Counted from the first letter of the stretch, positions 7,929-14,808 are shown. The stretch is DNA of 14,808 bases from CALEUX01 sp037439945 (GCA_037439945.1 JBBIVA010000098.1:1-14808); one strand, 5' to 3'. A program made the numbers and translations. Notes: generated by a model not told the origin, from the letters alone.

Positions 7929-9008
7929 ATGAAAAAAAAAATTGTTCTGCCGGCAGCAGTTATATTATTCTTGTGTGTATCGTCATTTTCGCTCTTTTAC
8001 ATAAAAATTCCGTACACCATTAACGGAAATGGTATAATTAAGCCAACCTATGAATGGAGACTGGATAAAACCTTAGATGGCAGAATTGTTAACACCTTAA
8101 AAAACAACCTTACCAATACAGTACCTGAGTTTACTGCAACTGAATTTCAGCGGGGTGACCTAGTTGAATTTATTATATCTCGTAATTTGGGAATTAATAT
8201 AAAAGTTTTTAAGGGTGATACTATTGGCACAATCAATTCATACATTGAAAGTTTAAAGTTACTGCAGATGAGGGGCGAGCTTGAAGAGAAAATCAGGCTT
8301 CGTGATGTTTACCTTACAGGCGAAAAACCTGAAAATGTTGAGATTGCTTACCAGGAAATGGTAAGAGCCGAACAGGAACTATTGACCCAACAGAAAATTA
8401 CTGAACGCATAAAAACCCTTCATAACGAACAACTTATTGCTGACCAGGAGTACGAAATTTCGCAAAATGATTTAAATAATATGGTACAAACGGCTGCTAT
8501 TAAACGTGCATCCTACCAGTCAATGATTTCAGGGGCAAAAAAGGAGGAAATTGCTCTTGTTGATGCTGCCATTCTCCAGTTGAGGAGCCAGATTGAAATC
8601 ACCGAAAAAAGAATTGATGCTTTTACGATAACTGCGCCCATTACAGGCATTTTATTGCCTAATGGCCGAGAAATAACCGAAATGGAAAGTTTAGCACGCA
8701 TTATTTCGGTTGACAGTACAATTATTGTTTTACCGGTTGACATAAGTGAACTGCAATACATAAAAACAGGCAGCACAGTAAAATGCTTAACACCAATAAA
8801 CAAAACAGAATTATTGGGATATATATACCATATTGATAATGAAATTCAACAACTTAACCAGAGACAAATGGTTTTTGTGGCTTCTGTGATTGATTATAAA
8901 CAAAACGATATAATGCCCAATTTAAAAGTCAGTGTTAAAATTGAAACAGGGGAAATTACCATTGCCCAATATTTTACACGATTACTAAAAACTGTTTATA
9001 ATAATTAA
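7929..9008 (+). CDS. HlyD-type periplasmic adaptor (membrane fusion protein)
   Basis: The 359-residue protein has a short cytosolic start (MKKK) and one membrane anchor at about 5-26, so most of it should be periplasmic. Residues about 43-105 form the first half of a lipoyl/barrel-sandwich region (LDGRIVN, then VFKGDTIGTI). Residues about 105-230 form a long coiled-coil hairpin rich in Glu, Gln and Lys (REL-type heptads, DQEYEISQNDLNN). The second lipoyl half carries the family motif ITAPITGIL at 234-242. A beta-barrel domain (VDSTIIVLPVDISE onward) follows to about 345. The segment between the first lipoyl strands (about 55-90) is longer than in classic adaptors. No ABC, RND or MFS pump and no TolC-like gene is adjacent. 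It is the first gene of the operon, only 2 nt before the VTC gene. The ATG sits against a run of ten A bases and overlaps a tiny ATG-GAA-TGA leader ORF at 7924-7932. Confidence 0.85.
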   Translation: MKKKIVLPAAVILFLCVSSFSLFYIKIPYTINGNGIIKPTYEWRLDKTLDGRIVNTLKNNLTNTVPEFTATEFQRGDLVEFIISRNLGINIKVFKGDTIGTINSYIESLKLLQMRGELEEKIRLRDVYLTGEKPENVEIAYQEMVRAEQELLTQQKITERIKTLHNEQLIADQEYEISQNDLNNMVQTAAIKRASYQSMISGAKKEEIALVDAAILQLRSQIEITEKRIDAFTITAPITGILLPNGREITEMESLARIISVDSTIIVLPVDISELQYIKTGSTVKCLTPINKTELLGYIYHIDNEIQQLNQRQMVFVASVIDYKQNDIMPNLKVSVKIETGEITIAQYFTRLLKTVYNN

Positions 9009-9010
9009 TT

Positions 9011-9751
9011 ATGTTAAGATACGAGCGAAAATACTTAGTTCCGGTTGAACTGATTGATTCACTTCGAAAAAGGTTATGGGCGTTCGTTATTCCCGATAAA
9101 AACGCAATTAAGAATGAAAACGGAATTTTTCAATATACAGTACGTAGCATTTATTTCGACACATACGATCTTGAATGCTATCACCAAAAAAGTGATGGTT
9201 TGCTGCTACGACGTAAACTAAGGATAAGAGGATACAACTCATTAAGCCCTGACAGCAAAGTAATTTTAGAGATTAAAAGGAAAATTGGTAACCGTATAAA
9301 AAAACACCGATCGTCACTGTTCTTTAAAGATGTTAATGAACTTTTCTTGAAAAACGACCTTGAAAAATTCATAATTAAGGGAGCCAGGGGAGATTCAATT
9401 AACGAGGCCCGTAGGTTTTTTTACCACCTAAAAAAAAGTCAGTTTGCCCCCACTAACCTGGTAGTTTATGAACGCGAGGCCTATCAGGGCAAAATTGACA
9501 ATAATGTTAGAATTACATTTGATAAAAACATTCGGTCAAAACTATCACACAAAACAGAATTGTTATATGATGATCATAATTTAAAGCCATTATTTAACAA
9601 CTCATTTGTTCTTGAGATTAAATATTTTAACGATCAAATGCCTGTCTGGGCCCGGTCGATTGTCCAGGAATTCAAACTTAGGAACGATGCTATATCGAAA
9701 TATACAATTGGTTACGATGTACCCAAATTTAATAAAAAGTTAACCTATTGA
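9011..9751 (+). CDS. VTC-domain polyphosphate polymerase-like protein
   Basis: This 246-residue protein is almost entirely a VTC domain (CYTH/triphosphate tunnel fold). In yeast Vtc4 this domain makes polyphosphate from ATP. The tunnel residues appear complete: ERKY with Lys7, LRIRGY with Arg71 and Arg73, EIKRK with Glu87 and Lys89, YEREAY with Arg155, RITFD at 167-171, EIKYF with Glu202 and Lys204, and SKY with Lys230. It has no SPX domain, signal peptide or membrane segment, so it should be cytosolic and rely on the neighbouring membrane proteins for localisation. The start follows the adaptor stop after 2 nt, and the next gene begins 10 nt after its stop, so the three are surely one transcript. 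Function as a polymerase is inferred from motifs; other CYTH activities (triphosphatase, cyclase) are less likely given the VTC-specific pattern. Confidence 0.88.
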   Translation: MLRYERKYLVPVELIDSLRKRLWAFVIPDKNAIKNENGIFQYTVRSIYFDTYDLECYHQKSDGLLLRRKLRIRGYNSLSPDSKVILEIKRKIGNRIKKHRSSLFFKDVNELFLKNDLEKFIIKGARGDSINEARRFFYHLKKSQFAPTNLVVYEREAYQGKIDNNVRITFDKNIRSKLSHKTELLYDDHNLKPLFNNSFVLEIKYFNDQMPVWARSIVQEFKLRNDAISKYTIGYDVPKFNKKLTY

Positions 9752-9761
9752 AAAACAAGAA

Positions 9762-10433
9762 ATGACTGACCTTCAAACGATTTTTACTTTTACCATTACT
9801 GCATCCGACGTTTTTAAAAATGTTTTGGTTGCAATGCTTTGTGGTTTTATGATTGCCTTGCTTTATAAACATACTTACCGTGGATTAAATTATTCTTCAT
9901 CGTTTACAGTTTCATTAATATTGCTTACAATGATTACGGCTATTGTAATTATGGTTATTGGTAACAATCTTGCAAGGGCGTTTGGTATGGTTGGTGCAAT
10001 GTCAATAATTCGTTTCAGGACAGCTGTAAAGGATGCTGCCGACATTATGTTTATATTTTTTGCGCTAACAATAGGTTTAGCGGCAGGTGTAAAACTTTAC
10101 TCAATTGCATTTTTAGGAACCATTATGGTTGGTGGTACTTATTTGTTTGTTAACAGTTTTAGTTTTTCATTATCGGGTAAACGTGAGTTCTTATTGCACA
10201 TTACAACAATTGGTGGCGAATTGCTGGGTAACCCTTTTGGAGATTTATTTAATGGATATTGTAAAAATCATAAACTGGTAAACGTAAAAACCATTGGCGA
10301 AGAAATTGACCAGATAATGGAGTACTCCTATTATGTTAAACTTAAAAACGAGTCAAAAGGGAGCGAGCTTGTTTCAGGGTTAAAAAAAATAAATGGTGTA
10401 CACCAGGTTAACCTGTTTTTTGATGAAGATTAA
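9762..10433 (+). CDS. DUF4956 integral membrane protein
   Basis: The 223-residue protein shows four or five hydrophobic segments (about 18-35, 48-67, 70-84, 95-110, 112-130) and a soluble C-terminal part (about 140-223) that is probably cytosolic. The signature GMVGAMSIIRFRTAVKDAAD at 75-94 is the conserved core of DUF4956: a glycine-rich hydrophobic stretch followed by an Arg-x-Arg loop. Family knowledge links DUF4956 genes to VTC-domain genes in many bacteria, but no biochemical role is established that I know of. By analogy with yeast, where small membrane subunits form the channel for polyphosphate made by Vtc4, it may be the membrane partner or translocon of the preceding enzyme. Its TAA overlaps the stop of the convergent PPK2 gene. 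Confidence 0.88.
   Translation: MTDLQTIFTFTITASDVFKNVLVAMLCGFMIALLYKHTYRGLNYSSSFTVSLILLTMITAIVIMVIGNNLARAFGMVGAMSIIRFRTAVKDAADIMFIFFALTIGLAAGVKLYSIAFLGTIMVGGTYLFVNSFSFSLSGKREFLLHITTIGGELLGNPFGDLFNGYCKNHKLVNVKTIGEEIDQIMEYSYYVKLKNESKGSELVSGLKKINGVHQVNLFFDED
10430..10433. other. TTAA overlap of two convergent stop codons
   Basis: The plus-strand DUF4956 stop TAA (10431-10433) and the minus-strand PPK2 stop TAA (10432-10430) share the palindrome TTAA. There is no intergenic space, so any terminator for either gene must lie inside the other gene. Confidence 0.95.
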
Positions 10434-11329
10434 GTTTCTTCGCTCTCTAAACGCAATTTAGCATTGGCCAGCCTGTCAAGTTCGCTTTTTTGTAATACCG
10501 GATAAACCAATGGCAATTCCTTTAACCTGTTTACAATAATATTACTTACAGCGAGTCGCATAAACCATTTATGGTCGGCTGGTATAACATACCAGGGGGC
10601 ATAATTTGTGCTTGTATTGGAAAGCATTTGCGAATAGGCTTCCATATATTTATCCCAGTGTTGCCTTTCTTCCACATCGGCCATTGAAAATTTCCAGTTT
10701 TTTGATGCATCATCAATTCTCTTCAAAAATCGCTCTTTTTGCTCTCCTTTTGATACATTTAAAAAAAACTTCAGAATTATGGTCCCGTTTTCACTTAAGT
10801 GTCTCTCCAAATCATTTATCTGCCTGTATCTGTCATGCCAGAAGGAGGGTTCCGGGTTTGAAATGTTTATAAATCCGGGAAGTTGTTGTTTTAATAAATT
10901 ATCAGGGTGAACGCGCACAACAAGAACCTCCTCGTAGTAGGACCTGTTAAATATTCCGATCCGCCCACGCTCGGGCAGTCGTTTGTAAACCCTCCATAAA
11001 TAATCATGATCAAGTTCTTCGGCCGATGGGGTTTTAAAACTAAACACCTGGGTACCCTGTGGGTTTAAACCTGACATTACGTGTTTTATTGTACTATCTT
11101 TACCGGCAGCATCCATAGCCTGAAAAATAATTAATACCGAATACCTGTTATGTGCATAAAGCCGGCCTTGCAAATCAACCATTTCATTAATGTTTGCCTG
11201 TAACCGCTCTTTGGCATCCTGTTTATCGGCTAAATCTGCTTTATAGCCGGTGCTGAGGTTGCCAACAACCACTTTTTTGCCTGGTTCAACAAGTATATTA
11301 GTATCTTTATCGAAACGATTCATAGCCAT
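10430..11329 (-). CDS. ppk2: Polyphosphate:nucleotide phosphotransferase, PPK2 family
   Basis: This 299-residue cytosolic enzyme has the single-domain PPK2 layout. The Walker A motif is AMDAAGKDST at 71-80 with Lys77. The Walker B/lid region reads FNRSYYEEVLVVRVHP at 127-142, a form typical of the PPK2 subgroup in Cytophaga-like bacteria (class III). FWHDRYRQINDLERHL at 163-178 and FFLNVSKGEQKERFLKR at 188-204 complete the fold, and HKWFMR at 253-258 is the usual C-terminal signature. Such enzymes transfer phosphate from polyphosphate to AMP or ADP (class III) or to GDP/ADP (class I); the class call is by motif impression only. Met1 and Met3 are both possible starts, with no clear ribosome site for either. 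It converges on the VTC operon with overlapping stops, placing a polyphosphate consumer beside a predicted polyphosphate maker. Confidence 0.93.
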   Translation of the reverse strand: MAMNRFDKDTNILVEPGKKVVVGNLSTGYKADLADKQDAKERLQANINEMVDLQGRLYAHNRYSVLIIFQAMDAAGKDSTIKHVMSGLNPQGTQVFSFKTPSAEELDHDYLWRVYKRLPERGRIGIFNRSYYEEVLVVRVHPDNLLKQQLPGFINISNPEPSFWHDRYRQINDLERHLSENGTIILKFFLNVSKGEQKERFLKRIDDASKNWKFSMADVEERQHWDKYMEAYSQMLSNTSTNYAPWYVIPADHKWFMRLAVSNIIVNRLKELPLVYPVLQKSELDRLANAKLRLESEET

Positions 11330-11699
11330 ATGTTTAGAATATTACAGAGTATTAATTTACAACTTTTTGAATTATATACCATCCAAACAATATAAATTCA
11401 TTTTAATCCAAATTATTATGAAGTTACAAGTGGATGGTAAATAAACTCAAAACAATTTAAAATTTTTTTCAAACATCACTTCCCAATAAAAACAAATGAC
11501 TTTTGGGGTTTGAGTTATCCCCTATATGGTAAAATTGTAAAAAAGGATTTATTAAAAGGGATTTTCATGGCCTGCATGGTTACATTTTTTTACGAAAAAA
11601 GTTTCATCAGACAAAACAGGGTGAAAAAATATTAAGTGCTAACTGCTTTAAATAAGAACAATTAAATTTAAACAAATTAATTAAAGGCTTAAATAATTA
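11330..11699. other. Gene-free gap between PPK2 and the lysine exporter
   Basis: No gene is seen in these 370 bp. The PPK2 promoter should lie here, reading leftward. No exact TTTG/TAnnTTTG pair was found; the closest is TATTGTTTG on the minus strand near 11383-11391, with one extra base. A perfect 9-bp inverted repeat TACCATCCA/TGGATGGTA (11377-11385 and 11431-11439) brackets 45 bp of this region. The right part (11500-11699) is A+T-rich with only short stems and shows no clear terminator. Confidence 0.5.
11377..11439. repeat. Perfect 9-bp inverted repeat upstream of PPK2
   Basis: TACCATCCA at 11377-11385 and TGGATGGTA at 11431-11439 are exact reverse complements 45 bp apart, 48 bp upstream of the PPK2 start. 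They could be a paired regulator site or the stem of a leader RNA. An isolated 9-bp match at this spacing may also be chance. Confidence 0.3.
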
Positions 11700-12308
11700 T
11701 CAGGGTATAAACCTAAATATTAAAGGAATTAATACAGGAACAATAAAGGATAAAATAACACCGCTAACCACGGCAATTATTGCAAATTCTTTTCCCGAGA
11801 ATTTTACAATAACCGGAAGGGATGTATCCATTGACGTAGCCCCTCCTGTTGTTACCAATGCCAATTTACCGAAATACCTTACAATGAAAGGGGCTGCCAC
11901 AAGAGTGAAAATTTCCCTGAAAACATTTGCCAGTAGAGCAATTACACCAAGTTGGTGGTTTCCCATTTGCGAAATAATAATGCTTGATAGGGAATAGTAT
12001 CCAAATCCGGCCCCAACTGCCATTGCCTGGCCAATAGATAAATGGTAAAAGAAAATTGAAAAAAGTGCAGATCCTCCAATACTGCCGGTTATTACAACCA
12101 ATGGAACCAATAAAACCTTACAGTTTATTTTTCTGATAATTTGAAGTGCAGAAGAGTCGCTGCCAATTGCTGTTCCAACGAGGAAAACTAAAAACAGGAG
12201 TGCAAAAAAAGATAAGTAACCGGAAGCCAACCAACCCGGGGCTAACTTAAAAACTGCCAGCAAAACACCTGAAATAAAGGAAATTAGAATTATTATGCTA
12301 CTTTTCAT
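11700..12308 (-). CDS. lysO: LysO lysine exporter, C-terminal part (DUF340)
   Basis: The 202-residue protein is almost wholly hydrophobic, with about six membrane segments. It carries the DUF340/LysO core: VGTAIGSDSSAL at 44-55, GAGFGYYSLSSIIIS at 99-113, GVIALLANVFREI at 121-133 and GGATSMDTSLPVI at 155-167. In Escherichia coli one LysO (YbjE) chain of about 300 residues exports L-lysine across the inner membrane. Here the first two or so helices are encoded by a separate gene 29 bp upstream, and the two products total 297 residues. The half starts with its own ATG and a normal hydrophobic helix, so it reads as an intact gene rather than a fragment. The two products presumably assemble into one exporter. 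Confidence 0.85.
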   Translation of the reverse strand: MKSSIIILISFISGVLLAVFKLAPGWLASGYLSFFALLFLVFLVGTAIGSDSSALQIIRKINCKVLLVPLVVITGSIGGSALFSIFFYHLSIGQAMAVGAGFGYYSLSSIIISQMGNHQLGVIALLANVFREIFTLVAAPFIVRYFGKLALVTTGGATSMDTSLPVIVKFSGKEFAIIAVVSGVILSFIVPVLIPLIFRFIP

Positions 12309-12337
12309 TGTTGGTCAACTATTTAATGGGAAAGTGG

Positions 12338-12625
12338 TTACTTATTTGTTTTTTTTCTGAAAAACAATTTATCAATTATTATGGTAAGTATTATTGTACC
12401 AGCAATTGCACTTCCTGCAAATAAAACTGATATTGCTCCTATTTCCTTTAAATTTTTCACTATTAAGTTATTACTTCCCACCGAAACGCCTAATAAAAAA
12501 AGAAGTCCACATACTGAAACTACTCCCAGTTTGTCAATAGCCCTTTTCAAAACATATTTTTTCCTGATTACCCAACCAAGTAATATTCCTAAAACAAAAA
12601 ATAAAATTATTGAAATGGTATTCAT
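12338..12625 (-). CDS. lysO: LysO lysine exporter, N-terminal part
   Basis: The 95-residue membrane protein has about three hydrophobic segments (about 3-20, 33-51, 63-88). GVVSVCGLLFLLGVSVGSN at 34-52 matches the start of LysO-type exporters. It ends in a charged tail (FFRKKTNK), as expected for a natural cytosolic terminus. The C-terminal partner begins 29 bp downstream in a different reading frame, so the two are co-transcribed but not joined. A -7-like TAATTTTG lies upstream on the minus strand at 12735-12742, without a good -33 box. No lysine riboswitch is recognisable in the leader. Confidence 0.8.
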   Translation of the reverse strand: MNTISIILFFVLGILLGWVIRKKYVLKRAIDKLGVVSVCGLLFLLGVSVGSNNLIVKNLKEIGAISVLFAGSAIAGTIILTIIIDKLFFRKKTNK

Positions 12626-12821
12626 GCACTAATAACAGGGATATCCCATAAAAATTTACTTTCATAAAAATATGAAATTAATTTATAAGGTGTATAACAC
12701 GGGTAAGCATGATTCTGTTAAAATAAACACTTCGCAAAATTACACCATAGGGTATTTAATTAATGCTAAATCAGGTAATTTGTTTAAATTTACTTTATGC
12801 CTTCAAAAAAGGTAAAAATTT
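12626..12821. other. Divergent intergenic region, lysO / DUF2459 gene
   Basis: This 196-bp, A+T-rich gap lies between divergent genes. It contains TAATTTTG on the minus strand (12735-12742), a possible -7 box for the lysO pair lacking a -33 partner, and AAAAAAGG about 9 nt before the ATG at 12822, a possible ribosome site for the plus-strand gene. Nothing else is supported. Confidence 0.4.
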
Positions 12822-13508
12822 ATGGTGGTAAATTTTAACCAACTCGTTATGTACAGGTACATCACAATTTTTATACTCCTGAATATTACCTTTTTTACCT
12901 GGTCAACACCAGGAAATAAGAGTACGGTTATGCAAAATAACAGAATGCCTTACACTGTTTACGTGGTACAAAGCATGTGGCATACAGGTATTATTTTAAA
13001 AACCGGCGATATAAATTCAGATATATGGCCCGAAATTGTTCAGTACAGTAATAAAATGTTTGTTGATATTGGATGGGGTGATGAAAAGTTTTATCAATCG
13101 CACGGAAATCCGCCCCTTTTGGCAGCACGGGCAATTCTTTGGCCAACAAATAGCATTTTGGAGATATACTCTTTTAACAATAACCCATCTAAAGCCTATC
13201 AGGCAAAGGCACGAATATTAAAAATTAATGTTACAGAACAACAGTTAAATGACTTATGTTTGTTTATAGTCCAAAGTTTTTTGAGAAACGAAAGCGGGCA
13301 ATCACAGTTAAGCAGGTTATACAAAACAAATTCACGTTTTTTTATGGCAACACGAAAATATCATTTATTCAGAACCTGCAACACATGGATTGCCCTTGCC
13401 TTCAAAAAATCAGGGTTTAAAGTAAGGAGCTGCTGCGTTTTAAACGCCAACCAGTTATTTAGACAGCTTAAAAAAATTAATGGAGCCGAGTTTATAAATC
13501 AAAATTAA
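12822..13508 (+). CDS. Exported DUF2459 (TIGR02117-type) protein
   Basis: The 228-residue product matches DUF2459 in motif order: VYVVQSMWHTGIIL at 46-59 with His54, VDIGWGDEKFY at 81-91, ARAILWPTNS at 102-111 and FRTCNTWIALAFKKSG at 183-198 with Cys186. The conserved His and Cys suggest a permuted papain/NlpC-like hydrolase fold, but no activity is established for the family. It was first named from genes near urease clusters; none is visible here. A hydrophobic signal-like segment runs from about residue 13 to 27. It would be a more standard signal peptide if translation began at Met10 (12849), but the purine-rich AAAAAAGG lies upstream of 12822, so that start is kept. The stop overlaps that of the convergent sulfhydrylase gene. 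Confidence 0.85.
   Translation: MVVNFNQLVMYRYITIFILLNITFFTWSTPGNKSTVMQNNRMPYTVYVVQSMWHTGIILKTGDINSDIWPEIVQYSNKMFVDIGWGDEKFYQSHGNPPLLAARAILWPTNSILEIYSFNNNPSKAYQAKARILKINVTEQQLNDLCLFIVQSFLRNESGQSQLSRLYKTNSRFFMATRKYHLFRTCNTWIALAFKKSGFKVRSCCVLNANQLFRQLKKINGAEFINQN
13505..13508. other. TTAA overlap of two convergent stop codons
   Basis: The TAA stops of the DUF2459 gene (13506-13508, plus) and the sulfhydrylase gene (13507-13505, minus) share the palindrome TTAA, exactly as at 10430-10433. Confidence 0.95.
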
Positions 13509-14803
13509 ATATTATTAAAAGCTTGCTCCAGATCGGCCTTAATATCCGTAATATGTTCAATTCCTACTGAAAGCCTTAAAACACCGGGAGCCACGCCTGA
13601 TTTGGTTTGCTCATCGGCACTTAGTTGTTCATGGGTTGTTGATGCAGGATGGATTATAAGGGTTTTTGCATCGCCAACATTTGCAAGGTGACTAATTAAT
13701 TGTAAACTGTTTATTACCTTATCGGCTGCATCTTTACCTGCTTTAACTTTAAATGAAAGAACTCCGCCAAAGCCATTTTTCAAATATTTTTTGGCCAGAT
13801 TATGGTATTTGCTATTTGGTAGCCCCGGATAGTTTACAGCTTCAACTTTGGGATGTTTTTCAAGCCATTTGGCCAGCTCAAGCGCATTATCAACTGTTCG
13901 CTGAACCCTTAGTGATAATGTTTCTAACCCCTGAATCAACTGAAAAGCATTAAACGGACTGAGCGATGTACCATAATCCCTCAGGCCTTCAACCCGCACC
14001 CTTATAATAAAGGCAATATTACCAAAGGGGCCATCACTTCCAAAAACCTCCCAAAATTTTAATCCATGGTATCCTTCAGATGGCTCAGTAAATTGTGGGA
14101 ATTTCCCATTCGCCCAGTTAAAATTTCCGGCATCAACAATAACCCCACCTATACTGGTTCCGTGCCCGCCAATCCATTTTGTGGCTGACTCAACCACAAT
14201 GTTGGCCCCATGCTCAATTGGACGAAACAGATAACCCCCAGCGCCAAATGTATTATCAACAATTAGCGGGATATTATGCTTTTGAGCTATTTTAGCTATT
14301 TCTCCAAAATCGGGAATATTAAACCGGGGATTACCAATGGTTTCAATATACAGGGCTTTTGTTTTGTTATCAATTTGTTTTTCAAACTCTTCGGGTTTAT
14401 CACCATCAACAAATTTCACTGATATACCAAGCCGTTTAAACTGTACTTTAAACTGGTTATAAGTACCACCGTATAAATATGGTGTTGATACAATATTATC
14501 ACCTGTCTGGGCAATATTTGTAACAGCAAGAAACTGTGCTGCCTGTCCTGATGAAACAGCCAAAGCAGCCACACCACCTTCAAGGGCCGCAATTCGTTTT
14601 TCAAATACATCGGTGGTTGGGTTCATAATTCGTGTATAAATGTTGCCAAATTCCTTTAGCCCAAACAAATTGGCAGCATGTTCAGAATTATTAAAAACAT
14701 AGGATGTTGTTTGGTAAATTGGTACTGCACGTGAATTAGTGGTTGGGTCAACCGCTTGTCCTGCATGAAGCTGAAGCGTATCAAAATGAAAATTATTTGC
14801 CAT
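13505..14803 (-). CDS. metY: O-acetylhomoserine sulfhydrylase (aminocarboxypropyltransferase)
   Basis: This 432-residue PLP enzyme belongs to the Cys/Met metabolism family. It should convert O-acetylhomoserine plus sulfide (or methanethiol) to homocysteine (or methionine) in the cytosol. Visible signatures: FDTLQLHAGQ at 7-16, YTRIMNPT at 56-63, SSGQAA at 84-89, VDNTFGAGG at 182-190 with Asp183 for the pyridine nitrogen, ESATKWIGGHG at 205-215 with the PLP Lys209, and HPASTTHEQL then VLRLSVGIEH with Arg410 for the substrate carboxylate. Length (about 430) and the HAGQ start favour MetY over the shorter MetB/MetC/MetZ group, which is nearer 380-400. The ATG is 5 bp from the window edge, so its promoter and any riboswitch lie outside. 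It appears complete. Confidence 0.95.
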   Translation of the reverse strand: MANNFHFDTLQLHAGQAVDPTTNSRAVPIYQTTSYVFNNSEHAANLFGLKEFGNIYTRIMNPTTDVFEKRIAALEGGVAALAVSSGQAAQFLAVTNIAQTGDNIVSTPYLYGGTYNQFKVQFKRLGISVKFVDGDKPEEFEKQIDNKTKALYIETIGNPRFNIPDFGEIAKIAQKHNIPLIVDNTFGAGGYLFRPIEHGANIVVESATKWIGGHGTSIGGVIVDAGNFNWANGKFPQFTEPSEGYHGLKFWEVFGSDGPFGNIAFIIRVRVEGLRDYGTSLSPFNAFQLIQGLETLSLRVQRTVDNALELAKWLEKHPKVEAVNYPGLPNSKYHNLAKKYLKNGFGGVLSFKVKAGKDAADKVINSLQLISHLANVGDAKTLIIHPASTTHEQLSADEQTKSGVAPGVLRLSVGIEHITDIKADLEQAFNNI

Positions 14804-14808
14804 AATAT

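Noticed and set aside
8513..8803. 96-residue hydrophobic ORF antisense to the HlyD-type gene
   Set aside because: The hydrophobicity mirrors the opposite-strand codons; the sense frame has complete adaptor architecture.
12309..12337. A frameshift or sequencing error splitting lysO
   Set aside because: The upstream ORF ends in a natural charged tail, the downstream one starts with its own ATG and membrane helix, and the summed length equals a whole LysO, so two real genes fit better.
12626..12821. Possible lysine riboswitch upstream of the lysine exporter
   Set aside because: The space is short, A+T-rich and lacks the conserved multi-helix core; no supporting stems were found.

Overview
The window reads as chromosomal DNA from a member of the Bacteroidota, plausibly a Bacteroidales/Marinilabiliales-type organism. 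The support is low G+C, starts with poor or no Shine-Dalgarno sequence, a TTTG-N19-TAnnTTTG promoter, a roughly 2000-residue alpha-2-macroglobulin of the kind common in this phylum, and a lysine exporter divided into two small ORFs. Nothing in the sequence fixes genus or species. I see no rRNA, tRNA, CRISPR array, transposase or phage gene.

Layout. Positions 1-415 hold no gene but carry a run of inverted repeats. On the minus strand, a giant secreted alpha-2-macroglobulin gene (7511 to 1560) is followed by a secreted TPR protein gene (1393 to 416). A 417-bp divergent promoter region (7512-7928) leads into a compact plus-strand operon: HlyD-type adaptor (7929-9008), VTC-type polyphosphate polymerase domain protein (9011-9751) and DUF4956 membrane protein (9762-10433). 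Its last stop codon overlaps that of a convergent PPK2-type polyphosphate:nucleotide phosphotransferase gene (11329 to 10430). After a 370-bp gene-free gap come the two halves of a LysO lysine exporter (minus, 12625 to 11700), then a DUF2459 protein (plus, 12822-13508), which converges with an O-acetylhomoserine sulfhydrylase gene (minus, 14803 to 13505) in the same TTAA-overlap arrangement.

How the genes may work together. The most interesting cluster is 7929-11329. A VTC-fold polymerase (ATP to polyphosphate), a multi-pass membrane protein and a periplasmic adaptor in one tight operon, facing a PPK2 that uses polyphosphate to phosphorylate nucleotides, suggest a membrane-associated module for making, moving and recovering polyphosphate. 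This is inference from family knowledge and neighbourhood; no polyphosphate function has been shown here. The alpha-2-macroglobulin is the second point of interest: the usual thioester Cys and Gln are both replaced by Asn, so it should not be able to covalently trap proteases.
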